A stretch of 64,000 nt of DNA from assembly GCA_029269725.1 (NCBI GenBank), contig JARJHS010000010.1:62001-126000 (forward strand), written 5' to 3'. Each line of letters starts with the position of its first letter. Positions within the stretch are counted from its first letter, which is position 1. Shown here in pieces: positions 41,031 to 48,897 of the stretch. The stretch comes from Pollutibacter soli. GTDB lineage: Bacteria > Bacteroidota > Bacteroidia > Chitinophagales > Chitinophagaceae. The notes beneath the pieces were generated by a model. The model ran no database searches. It was not told where the DNA came from and was given only the letters and a program-made list of their open reading frames with translations. A program made the position numbers and the translations under genes.

Positions 41031-41924
41031 CTATTGTTTAACACTTACAAAGTACAGTAATGCAATTAACGGAAAAATCAATCCTAAACACCAGATCAAT
41101 GTAAAGAAAAATTTTGTTCGTAGCGTCGCCTCGGCTGTGTTGGCTTTGAACAATGTCTTTGTCAGGTTCCGGATAGCCTGATTGTCGGCCTCTGTAAGAC
41201 TCTCTTCGTCCTCCTCTTCATAAAATTTTAACATTTTCTTTCGAATTGATTCCAGCTGATCGTGGCTCAGATCTTCGTATGCACGATTGAGGTTAATGCC
41301 TTCCCTGGTCATAAACCTCCGGAGTTTTTGAAGGCTGTACAATGTCCTTAACCGGAGAATGGGAATCAATACAATAACAAGAAGTAGGTAATTATGAAGA
41401 AACCACGACAACAGTACTACAACCAGCGCAGAAATTAAAAGAAATGAAATCTGGACAATTACATTATTTTCAAAATAAAGCGTTTGTAATAATTGCCCGC
41501 CGTCTAATGGAATTACGGGCAGCAGGTTGAAGCCATTCAGCAGAAGAAAAAGAACAGTTCCTTCAAACAGCAATGGATTCGGTTTGGCGAGATAGATGAA
41601 AAAAAGTATCACGCCGACAATGATGCCAGGGATTGGCCCCGCGAGAATCATGATTGATTTCTGTGCGGGAGAAATTCCTTCTGATTTGCCGGAAACAAAT
41701 GCACCAAGAAAAGGTATAAAAAGCATACGCACATCTTTATATCCATAAGCTTTCATCACAAGGAAATGCCCGCATTCATGGAAGACGATCACCGCAATAA
41801 GCAATATTACATGGCGGAATTCCCTGAAGATGGCATAGTATACGAGGACATAAAGCAATAATCCCGTTAACGTTTTTAACCAGGGACGGGCAATACTATC
41901 GGCCGATATTTTATCTGCATCCAT
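41031..41924 (-). CDS. M50-family site-2-protease-like membrane metalloprotease
   Basis: Integral membrane zinc protease. The HExxH motif FHECGHFLVMKAYGY is in an early membrane segment and the second motif LLPVIPLDGGQLLQ (Asp ligand) in a later one. About six hydrophobic segments are followed by a soluble helix-rich tail with an acidic KFYEEEDEESLTEAD stretch. Such proteases cleave transmembrane substrates in regulated proteolysis. It lacks a PDZ domain, unlike RseP. The start is placed at ATG 41924 (MDADKIS), since 41933 is a TTG three codons upstream. No regulator gene is next to it. Confidence 0.88.
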   Translation of the reverse strand: MDADKISADSIARPWLKTLTGLLLYVLVYYAIFREFRHVILLIAVIVFHECGHFLVMKAYGYKDVRMLFIPFLGAFVSGKSEGISPAQKSIMILAGPIPGIIVGVILFFIYLAKPNPLLFEGTVLFLLLNGFNLLPVIPLDGGQLLQTLYFENNVIVQISFLLISALVVVLLSWFLHNYLLLVIVLIPILRLRTLYSLQKLRRFMTREGINLNRAYEDLSHDQLESIRKKMLKFYEEEDEESLTEADNQAIRNLTKTLFKANTAEATLRTKFFFTLIWCLGLIFPLIALLYFVSVKQ

Positions 41925-41980
41925 CGTAAGCAACTAAAATAAGTCATCAGCAATTGAAATCGATGATATAAATAAAAAAA

Positions 41981-42004
41981 ACGGTCCGGAAAACTCCGGA
42001 CCGT
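41981..42004 (-). terminator. Terminator of the YceI gene
   Basis: Perfect 10-bp stem ACGGTCCGGA / TCCGGACCGT with an AAAC loop. On the minus strand it is followed by a run of seven or more T, 23 bp after the YceI stop. Confidence 0.85.
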
Positions 42005-42026
42005 CAAATCAAAACAAACAAACTAT

Positions 42027-42581
42027 TTATGCATCAATTCTATCGAGCTGAATAGTACAATGAATTTTGATATCATTACTTACCAGCGCACCACCAGCTT
42101 CGGTCAGAACATCCCATGTCAGACCAAAATCTTTACGTGCGATCACACCATTCACTTCAAAACCTGCTTTTGTTTTACCATAGAAAGGATCCTTATTGAT
42201 ACCTTCAAACACAACATCAAGAGATATTGGTTTGGTTACATCTTTCACCGTCAGGTTTCCGGTAAGAATATATTTGTCATCACCTTTTTTCACCAGGTCA
42301 GTTCCCACAAATTTTATTTCGGGGTATTTTTCTGCATCAAAAAACTCAGGTGATTTCAGGTGACCATCGCGTTGTTCATTTCCCGTGGAAACGCTTCCTG
42401 TTTTAGCAGTGAATTCAATTTCTGCTCCACGGAAATCGTTATTATCAGTCGTTACTGTTCCTTCGTAGTCGGCAAATCTCCCTGTCACTGTCGTTATCAC
42501 CAGGTGCTTTGCTTTAAAACTGATTTCAGAGTGTGCGGCATCTATTGCCCAGGTAGTTTTAGTTGCTGTTGTCGTATTCAT
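42027..42581 (-). CDS. YceI-family protein
   Basis: Lipocalin-like protein of 184 residues, which binds long isoprenoids such as polyprenyl chains in characterised members. Family features: TWAIDAAHSEISFKAKHLVITTVTGRF at the N terminus, then AKTGSVSTGNEQRDGHLKSPEFFDAEKYPEIKFVG and DFGLTW near the end. There is no signal peptide, so it is cytoplasmic or anchored elsewhere, unlike E. coli YceI. It is a single gene with its own terminator and a -7-type element upstream (42607-42614). Confidence 0.9.
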   Translation of the reverse strand: MNTTTATKTTWAIDAAHSEISFKAKHLVITTVTGRFADYEGTVTTDNNDFRGAEIEFTAKTGSVSTGNEQRDGHLKSPEFFDAEKYPEIKFVGTDLVKKGDDKYILTGNLTVKDVTKPISLDVVFEGINKDPFYGKTKAGFEVNGVIARKDFGLTWDVLTEAGGALVSNDIKIHCTIQLDRIDA

Positions 42582-42606
42582 AATTTTTGTTTTAATGTTT
42601 GTACAG

Positions 42607-42614
42607 CAAAGGTA
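42607..42614 (-). promoter_or_regulatory. Putative -7 element of the YceI gene
   Basis: On the minus strand TACCTTTG matches the Bacteroidetes TAnnTTTG element, about 25 bp before the ATG at 42581. A TTG at the proper distance is not evident, so the promoter is tentative. Confidence 0.4.
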
Positions 42615-42692
42615 CCGCTACCTGGTAAGGCATTGTTGTACAAACGAGGGGCATAATTGTACTTTTTACGGCCGACCGCTATACTGGAGGAA

Positions 42693-42757
42693 AGTGGTAG
42701 GTAGTCGATAGCAGGGAGTCTGGAACCTGTCGGTCGGCAGGTCGGCAGGCAAGAGCC
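42693..42757. repeat. Heptad block with GTAGGTA and GTCGGCA units
   Basis: AGTGGTAGGTAGTCGATAGCAGG and then CTGTCGGTCGGCAGGTCGGCAGG step by about 7 bp. It lies in a gap (42582-43059) that also holds a decayed relative of the 25248 palindrome (42797-42852) and one copy of a 22-bp direct repeat (42913-42934). No gene is supported there. Confidence 0.6.
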
Positions 42758-43012
42758 AAAATCAGAAGACTAAAGCTCAAAGTCTGTAAAATTTTTGTAG
42801 AGACTACGCGATGCATTTCGTATTTGTGGAGAGTATAAAGAATTCTCTACCATTTTAACTTCGTATTTCAATCTATTACAAGCTCAGCTATCACTTGGTA
42901 AAAAGTCGGTACTCAAATATCTGCTACCAATTGCCTATTTACGGGTTTTTTATAATGCGTACATTATCATGCAGAGATGCAAAAAATAATCAGACCCAAC
43001 TTTTAATAAAAA

Positions 43013-43042
43013 GCCACCGGTAACAGTTATGTGAGCGGTGGC
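43013..43042 (-). terminator. Terminator-like hairpin after the coiled-coil gene
   Basis: GCCACCG / CGGTGGC form a 7-bp stem, with A/T tracts on both sides (AAAA before, TTTT after). On the minus strand it stands just downstream of the extended stop at 43060. Confidence 0.6.
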
Positions 43043-43148
43043 ACTTTTAAAAAAAATTTCTACAGTGACTTATTTTCTATTGCTGTTCTCATATCATCTA
43101 ATTCCCTGAGCCTCTCTTGTTTTTTCTCTAACTGGGAGGTGAGTTTGG

Positions 43149-43526
43149 TTATTTTTTTTCCTGCTCTGTTACACTGTCATCTGCATTGCTAGCATGCTGC
43201 GCATTCCTGTAGGCTTTCTTTGCTTTCTTTTTTGCGCTTTTAGCCTCGCTTAAGTCACCTTTAGTCGCCTTCGCTGCCTGTTGGCTACTTGCATTGGCAC
43301 TGCTTTGAGCATCCGTAGTTGCTTCTCCCGCTTTTGCCTGAAAACCCGGCAGGTTATTTTGAGCTATAGTGAGTTTAGATGTAAGTTCGGCAATGTCATT
43401 ACTTACCTGTACATATTCCTTATTCAGCTTAACGGTATCTGCAGTCGTTTTATATTTTTGCGAATAAAGAGCCGAAGCGGAAAATAGCAGCAGGCTTGTA
43501 ATTAGAAAAAGTTTTGTTTGTTTCAT
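43149..43526 (-). CDS. Exported Ala/Lys-rich coiled-coil protein, probably frameshifted at its C terminus
   Basis: Exported protein of 125 residues as read: a signal peptide (MKQTKLFLITSLLLFSASALYSQ), then a helical region with heptad-like spacing (VSNDIAELTSKLTIAQNNL) and an Ala/Lys-rich segment (AKSAKKKAKKAYRNA). The reading ends at TAA just after a run of eight A. Adding one A would continue the frame for 30 more residues with coiled-coil character (ITKLTSQLEKKQERLREL..) to a TAG at 43060, so the true gene is probably 43060-43526. Function unknown. Confidence 0.65.
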   Translation of the reverse strand: MKQTKLFLITSLLLFSASALYSQKYKTTADTVKLNKEYVQVSNDIAELTSKLTIAQNNLPGFQAKAGEATTDAQSSANASSQQAAKATKGDLSEAKSAKKKAKKAYRNAQHASNADDSVTEQEKK

Positions 43527-43982
43527 TAATTAAATTTTTCGTGATAAAATAGGTATAAGTCTTCAATAAAGGGTAAGTTCCTTGCAATCTTGCACCTACC
43601 TTTATTTCATTTCCTTTTTATAGTATTGGTACTTTGAAAACCAGTATTGAGTGAATCACCAATATATCGTGCTCCTATCTCTGGTAAAAGAATGAGCAGA
43701 ACCTTTCCATTTAAAATAATGTTTACACTGCTTAAAGATTAAGAAAGTCGTCAGTAAGATTTGCAACCAATGTTTGTGAAGAAGTCGAAACGGGTGCTAT
43801 TGCTGTGGTATACTTACAAGGTAAGCTATTAAACTGGATATAAATTAATTTGTTTTGATTTTTAAGCCTACCTTTTCAATCGCACTTCGTAATAAATCTT
43901 TCCTTTTACATCTGCTTCTATTGTAATTCTTCAAATCATTGCGGCTGCAGCTTTAAAGAACGTTTTTATTAAATAATGATTT
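43527..43982. other. Gene-free gap of 456 bp, no feature recognised
   Basis: A/T-rich sequence between two oppositely oriented genes. I see no reading frame of note, no heptad block, no hairpin with a T-tract and no palindrome here. It presumably contains the promoters of the flanking genes. Confidence 0.5.
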
Positions 43983-44342
43983 ATGATACCTAAAATTGAA
44001 TTAAGACTTGGCAACTGGGTGATAAATAAGGAAGGTAACTTTTGCAAAATAATGAATGGAGCTTCTATCGATGATGCCGATAGTTTCTCAGCTATAGAGT
44101 TGAATCAGGCAATCTTAAAGAAATGTGGCTTTAGTTTTCACGATTATTTTAAAACATGGCAAAAGAAGCAGGTGTTGCCTAAAATGGGATACTTGCTTGA
44201 GATGGACCAGGATTATAACGTAAAAGATTTTGGCCAAAGATATATAGGTGTCCGCCTAACTGCATTACACCAGCTACAAAATTTATTGTTTCAGTTAAAA
44301 GGAGTTGAAATAGATTTTGAAGTTGCAGAAAAAAATGGTTGA
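43983..44342 (+). CDS. Hypothetical small protein
   Basis: A 119-residue cytoplasmic protein without signal peptide or membrane segment. The N terminus (IELRLGNWVINKEGNFCKI) and the end (YIGVRLTALHQLQNLLFQLKGVEIDFE) have the look of small Bacteroidetes proteins of unknown function found on mobile or accessory regions; I recognise no domain. It lies 20 bp before the response regulator on the same strand, so cotranscription is likely. Confidence 0.65.
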   Translation: MIPKIELRLGNWVINKEGNFCKIMNGASIDDADSFSAIELNQAILKKCGFSFHDYFKTWQKKQVLPKMGYLLEMDQDYNVKDFGQRYIGVRLTALHQLQNLLFQLKGVEIDFEVAEKNG

Positions 44343-44362
44343 GTGAAAATATTTGTCTTACT

Positions 44363-44797
44363 ATGAACAAACGCGGCCCGATTATTATAATTGAAGATGA
44401 CATTGATGACCAGGATTTATTGAATGACATTTTTAAAGAGCTCGATTATAAGAACGAACTTATTTTCTTTGGCGATAGTGTACAAGCTTTGGAATACCTG
44501 ACCAAAACGGAGATTGAGCCCTTTCTCGTCCTTTCGGATATAAATATGCCAAAATTAAGCGGCATGGAATTGAGAGAAAAAATTCACAATAATGAAGATT
44601 TAAGGTTAAAATCCATCCCTTACCTTTTCTTTTCCACAAGTGGCGAACAGAGACATGTAATCGATGCCTATTCAAGGTCTATTCAAGGATTCTTTGTTAA
44701 ACCAGTCAGTTATGATAAACTAAAAAAGGTTATCATAAAGATTGTGGAATACTGGCAGGAATGTGAGTCGCCTAATTATATTAAAAATGCTCAATAA
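44363..44797 (+). CDS. Single-domain response regulator (CheY-like)
   Basis: Receiver protein of 144 residues with no output domain. The acidic pocket is IIEDDIDDQD, the phosphorylation Asp lies in LVLSDINMPKLSGMEL, the Thr/Ser position in FFSTSGEQ, and the conserved Lys in GFFVKPVSYDKL. This is the pattern of receiver-only proteins of the Rcp1 type that work with phytochrome-like or hybrid kinases. No histidine kinase lies nearby. ATG 44363 is preferred over the TTG at 44339 because the receiver fold starts right after it. Confidence 0.87.
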   Translation: MNKRGPIIIIEDDIDDQDLLNDIFKELDYKNELIFFGDSVQALEYLTKTEIEPFLVLSDINMPKLSGMELREKIHNNEDLRLKSIPYLFFSTSGEQRHVIDAYSRSIQGFFVKPVSYDKLKKVIIKIVEYWQECESPNYIKNAQ

Positions 44798-45014
44798 AAA
44801 GAATCTTTACTCAAAAGCGGAAATTTCTGCTGCATATCAAGATGCTTGAATTTTTAGTCGACAAAATGTGCGAAAACCAAAACCGGATTTTTTGTAAATG
44901 CCCTGGACGAATTCAAATATCTGCTACCAACTGCTCCATAGAAGGGTATCATAATCAATAGACCGTTTTGTTTAACACACTGTTTGCTGCTCTGTCACCT
45001 TCTGGCCATTGCCT

Positions 45015-45034
45015 CTGCTGTCTACCGTCTACAC
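45015..45034. repeat. GTCTACC heptads at the 3' end of the AraC gene
   Basis: CTGTCTACCGTCTACAC holds two GTCTACC-type units; the second contains the complement of the TAG stop codon (CTA, 45029-45031). The remaining gap 44798-45014 holds the second 22-bp direct repeat and no gene. Confidence 0.6.
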
Positions 45035-45928
45035 TTGCTGCAGCTCTGTCCTGAACGACGTAAAACTCTTTCCCTGGTGCTGCCGGAAAAGTTTGCTGAA
45101 ATGTGCCGGATCATCAAAGCCAAGTTCAAAAGCAACTTCTTTCGCGCTGGTATTGGAGTAGGTTGCAAATCGTTTTGCTTCCAGCATGATGCGATTGAGA
45201 ATAAAATCTTTCGCTGACATCCCTGTTTCAGTAGAGAGTACTTCATTCAGGTAATTAGCTGTGATATGCATTTCTGCAGCATATTCCGCCACTTTGTGCC
45301 ATTGCGCAAACTTATTATCCAGGAGATCCTTGAATTGTTTTACAAGCTGAGCTTTTGCATGTGAGCGTTCCTGGAATATCAATCCGTACTCTTCACGGAT
45401 ACGCATACACTCGAGTACAAAAAGTTTTAACAGCGAAACGATGGCCTCGTTGAAAAACTTCTGACGGTCCTGATATTCCTTTTCAATCATATGCATGATC
45501 TGCCTGAGTGTATTGGCTTCTTCCGCCCCGGGAATTTTCAGGGGAGCCACATCATCGCAACGGAAAAAGAAGCCGCTTTCTTTCAGCCAGTCGACCTGGA
45601 ATCCGTTCTTCTCAACAAAATCCGCTGTAAAGAGCATCACATACCCTTCATGGCCAGGCTCCATCTGCAGGTTGTGTACCTGTTCCGGACTGATAAAAAA
45701 CAACGTATTATCTGTGACTTCATAGGATCTGAAGTCAATATCATGTCTCCCTTTTCCCTCCCTTACCCAGATGATCGTATAATAGTTATGCCTGTGCGGT
45801 GTATGCAGTTCCGGCTGCTGTGCAGCTTCCACTTCCTGCATCGTCTTTAAAACAAACTGGACGGGACGACCATTGTTTGTCAGTTCAAGAGAGGCGATCA
45901 CCGGCCTGCCAATTCCAGATTTATTCAT
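45029..45928 (-). CDS. AraC-family transcriptional regulator
   Basis: Regulator of 299 residues with an N-terminal cupin-like sensor (PHRHNYYTIIWVREGKGRHDIDF, VHNLQMEPGHEGYVMLF) and a C-terminal double helix-turn-helix of the AraC/XylS type (ITANYLNEVLSTETGMSAKDFI and AKEVAFELGFDDPAHFSKLFRQHQG). It starts at ATG 45928 (MNKSGIG); the open frame to 46021 is not needed. It diverges from the kefF-kefC operon and probably controls it, with an unknown ligand. Confidence 0.9.
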   Translation of the reverse strand: MNKSGIGRPVIASLELTNNGRPVQFVLKTMQEVEAAQQPELHTPHRHNYYTIIWVREGKGRHDIDFRSYEVTDNTLFFISPEQVHNLQMEPGHEGYVMLFTADFVEKNGFQVDWLKESGFFFRCDDVAPLKIPGAEEANTLRQIMHMIEKEYQDRQKFFNEAIVSLLKLFVLECMRIREEYGLIFQERSHAKAQLVKQFKDLLDNKFAQWHKVAEYAAEMHITANYLNEVLSTETGMSAKDFILNRIMLEAKRFATYSNTSAKEVAFELGFDDPAHFSKLFRQHQGKSFTSFRTELQQV

Positions 45929-46056
45929 TTCACTTGTGATTATCGCAAAGCTAAAAATAAGCAAATAGTCAGAAGCGCTGAAATCGGGCTGTGGGTAAAG
46001 ACCGCATCTGGTTTGAAGCAATTCAATTAAATTACCGGCTTAATTTTTTTTCCTGA

Positions 46057-46677
46057 ATGGCAAAAATCCTGGTCTTATTTGCGCATCCCTTGCTCGAGAA
46101 ATCGCGTGTGCATAGCAAACTTGCTGCTGCGGCAAAAAAAGTAAAAGGGGTGACTTTTCACGATTTATACGAAGAATATCCGGATTTTGATATTGATGTA
46201 AATGAAGAGAAAGAATTATTGCTTGCCCATGACATCATCGTTTTGCAACATCCATTCTACTGGTACAGCGCGCCACCCATAATTAAACAATGGCTGGACC
46301 TGGTGCTGGAGTACGGCTGGGCATATGGCAGGGGTGGTGTTGCATTAACAGGTAAATTTGTTCTCCAGGTGGTATCCGCCGGAGGAAAGCAAGAACTCTA
46401 CTCACCCGAAGGAAGAAACCGGTTTACCTTCCGGCAATTTCTTACTCCTTTCGAACAGAGTTTCCGGCTATGCCATATGGAATATCTTTCGCCATATGTT
46501 ATACATGGTACGCATCGTTTAAGTATAACCGAAATTGCCGAAGTTGCTGCAGGATATGCACAATTGCTTACTGCACTTCAAACGGGCCAGATACAACCCG
46601 AACAACTGGCCGGTGAAAATTATATTGATGGTGTTAAAGGATTGATCGCATTAAACAACTCATTACATGAACAGTGA
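46057..46677 (+). CDS. Flavodoxin-like NAD(P)H oxidoreductase (KefF/MdaB-like)
   Basis: FMN-dependent oxidoreductase of 206 residues. Motifs: LVLFAHPLLEKSRVHSKL (phosphate-binding start), VLQHPFYWYSAPPIIKQWLDLVLEYGWAYG (the FMN and substrate loop typical of KefF/quinone reductases). In E. coli, KefF is an ancillary protein of the KefC potassium efflux channel and also a quinone reductase. Here it overlaps the following KefC-like gene by 11 bp, the same pairing as in E. coli, so the joint role in electrophile or quinone stress is likely. Confidence 0.9.
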   Translation: MAKILVLFAHPLLEKSRVHSKLAAAAKKVKGVTFHDLYEEYPDFDIDVNEEKELLLAHDIIVLQHPFYWYSAPPIIKQWLDLVLEYGWAYGRGGVALTGKFVLQVVSAGGKQELYSPEGRNRFTFRQFLTPFEQSFRLCHMEYLSPYVIHGTHRLSITEIAEVAAGYAQLLTALQTGQIQPEQLAGENYIDGVKGLIALNNSLHEQ

Positions 46678-48556
46678 TTTTTTAATACAGGCACTAGGCT
46701 ATCTCGCGGCAGCCGTGGTTTTTGTACCGATCGCAAAAAAACTAGGCATGGGATCCGTGCTGGGCTATCTCATAGCCGGAATTATTATTGGTCCGTATGT
46801 TACTGGTTTTATCGGGCAGCAAGGTGATGATATCATGCATTTCGCTGAGTTTGGTGTCGTGATGATGCTCTTCCTGGTAGGATTGGAACTTGAACCTGAG
46901 TTGCTCTGGCGCATGCGTTCCAGTATACTTGGAATGGGCGGGCTGCAGGTGCTGATCACCGCAGCTGTGGTAGCATTATTGTCGTTGCCTTTCCATATGC
47001 ATTGGAAAGAGGGACTTGCTCTCGGGCTCATCATTGCGATGTCATCCACAGCAATTGTTCTGCAGACGCTTAATGAAAAAGGATTGATGCGTGCGTCAGC
47101 CGGACAAAGTGCATTTGCTGTATTATTATTCCAGGATATTGCCGTGATCCCGATACTCGCAGTGTTGCCGTTACTGGCTGTTCATTCCGTTGCCGCTACC
47201 GGGGCGGATGCAGAAAAACATACCTGGATCAGCGGCCTTCCGGGATGGCTTCGTACTATATCTGTCATTGGTGCAGTTGTGGGCGTTGTACTTGCAGGAC
47301 GATATATCATTAATCCATTACTGCGCATTGTGGCACGCACAAGGCTACGCGAAATATTTACTGCGACGGCATTATTGCTGGTGGTTGCTATCACTGTATT
47401 TATGGAGAAAGTAGGCCTGAGTCCTGCATTGGGAACATTTGTGGCCGGTGTCGTTCTTGCCAACAGTGAATACAAACATGAACTTGAAAGTGATATTGAT
47501 CCTTTCAAGGGTTTGTTGCTGGGTCTGTTTTTTATGGCTGTGGGGGCCTCTGTGAATTTTAATATGGTGGCTTCAAAGCCGATTCTCATTGTAAGTCTCG
47601 TGATGTCGATCATCCTGATCAAAGCACTGATTCTTTTTATGCTTGGCAGAGTTTACAAATTGGGCATGGATCAGAACCTGTTATTCGCGACCGCGCTTTC
47701 CCAGGTGGGTGAATTTGCATTTGTGTTGTTGTCTTTTTCTTCCGAAGGAAATATCCTGAGTAAAGAGGTTATCGAGATCATGATGGCGGTGGTGGCCATT
47801 TCCATGGCGCTCACACCATTCCTGCTTTTATTCAATGAAAAATGGCTCACACCAAAGCTGGGTTGTAAAATCGAAGAGAAGGTTGAAGAGGAAGTCACCG
47901 TCATCAACGAAAAAAACAAAGTCATCATTGCGGGCTTTGGCCATTTCGGAAGCACGATCGGTCGGTTTCTTCGCGCGAACGGAGTTACACCTACATTGCT
48001 TGAGATTGATTCCGATCAGGTGGAGCTGCTCCGGAAAATGGGTTTCAATGTTTATTACGGTGATGCCACACGCGCTGATCTCCTGAAATCTGCAGGAGCA
48101 GATGAAGCATCAATTTTAATCGTTGCAATAGGAAATCCTGAGAAAGTGTTGGAAGTAGTGGAAACTGCAAAGAAACATTTTCCTCACCTGCAACTGCTCG
48201 TACGTGCAAAAAACAGGATGGATGCATATGAGTTGATGGATGCGGGAATGATGCATATCTACCGTGAAACGATTGATACTTCTCTTCGTCTTGGTCAGGA
48301 TGCTTTAAAAATGCTTGGCTTCCGCGCTTATCGTACAAAAAGAGCAGCATCCATATTTTTAAAACATGACGAAAAATCATTGAAAACGCTGGCTGCCACT
48401 CGCGATGATCTTGGTCAGTACATTACTACTGCAAGGGAAAGAATGGAAGAACAGGAAAAAATTATCCAGACCGATTTGGAAGATATGGGTCTCAACCGCG
48501 ATGAAGCCTGGGATTCAGAATCGTTGAGGGAAGAAGCGGCGAACGTTGAACGTTAA
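46667..48556 (+). CDS. KefB/KefC-type potassium:proton antiporter with TrkA-N domain
   Basis: Membrane protein of 629 residues. About twelve transmembrane segments (residues 5-385) have the CPA2 features VGLELEPELLWRMRSS, SSTAIVLQTLNEKG, FQDIAVIPILAVLPLL. A cytoplasmic Rossmann-type TrkA-N domain follows (KVIIAGFGHFGSTIGRFLRANG, ATRADLLKSAGADEA) that binds NAD or glutathione adducts in Kef proteins. Efflux of K+ lowers cytoplasmic pH during electrophile stress. The last residues NVER are encoded by the heptad block that begins here. Confidence 0.92.
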   Translation: MNSDFLIQALGYLAAAVVFVPIAKKLGMGSVLGYLIAGIIIGPYVTGFIGQQGDDIMHFAEFGVVMMLFLVGLELEPELLWRMRSSILGMGGLQVLITAAVVALLSLPFHMHWKEGLALGLIIAMSSTAIVLQTLNEKGLMRASAGQSAFAVLLFQDIAVIPILAVLPLLAVHSVAATGADAEKHTWISGLPGWLRTISVIGAVVGVVLAGRYIINPLLRIVARTRLREIFTATALLLVVAITVFMEKVGLSPALGTFVAGVVLANSEYKHELESDIDPFKGLLLGLFFMAVGASVNFNMVASKPILIVSLVMSIILIKALILFMLGRVYKLGMDQNLLFATALSQVGEFAFVLLSFSSEGNILSKEVIEIMMAVVAISMALTPFLLLFNEKWLTPKLGCKIEEKVEEEVTVINEKNKVIIAGFGHFGSTIGRFLRANGVTPTLLEIDSDQVELLRKMGFNVYYGDATRADLLKSAGADEASILIVAIGNPEKVLEVVETAKKHFPHLQLLVRAKNRMDAYELMDAGMMHIYRETIDTSLRLGQDALKMLGFRAYRTKRAASIFLKHDEKSLKTLAATRDDLGQYITTARERMEEQEKIIQTDLEDMGLNRDEAWDSESLREEAANVER

Positions 48557-48897
48557 ACGTTAAAAGTAGAACGTTAAACGTAGAACGTTAAACGTACGCC
48601 TAAGCGGGTGCTTTGCTTATTCTTGTTTGCAGGCACCAATCAATATGATAATACAACTAACAATTATTACTTACCATTTCAATAAAGGATCAGATTACCA
48701 GTCAGCTGCAATATTTAACATTAAACCTGTAAGACTTAGTAAATGCTTTGTTTTCCCCATATTGTAAACAGGAGAACATTTCAATCAATCTTGTAAAGTA
48801 ATGTATAGACTGAAACCGGCAAATACGAATAAGCTTTGCCTTCGCATGAGCTAACGTTCAACGTTCTACGTTCAACGTTCTACGTTCAACGTCGTAG
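48541..48897. repeat. Pair of inverted heptad blocks flanking a gene-free 250-bp segment
   Basis: Left block (48541-48597): GTTGAAC, GTTAAAC, GTTAAAA, GTAGAAC, GTTAAAC, GTAGAAC, GTTAAAC. Right block (48851-48896) is GTTCAAC/GTTCTAC units, the reverse complement. Next to the blocks are two weaker inverted arms (48603-48632 and 48818-48844) sharing a perfect GCTTATTC. The middle has no coding frame. The block ends give the stop codons of the two convergent genes. Confidence 0.75.

Larger units (their letters stand above)
42913..44934. repeat. 22-bp direct repeats 2,000 bp apart
   Basis: TCAAATATCTGCTACCAA-T/C-TGC occurs at 42913-42934 and 44913-44934, with one mismatch in 22 bp. Between them lie the coiled-coil protein gene, a hypothetical gene and a response regulator. 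The repeats could be the ends of an inserted segment, or simply two repeat copies. Confidence 0.55.

Noticed and set aside
46667-48556. KefC-like gene as a simple Na+/H+ antiporter
   Set aside because: The TrkA-N domain and the overlapping KefF-like gene point to the Kef type.
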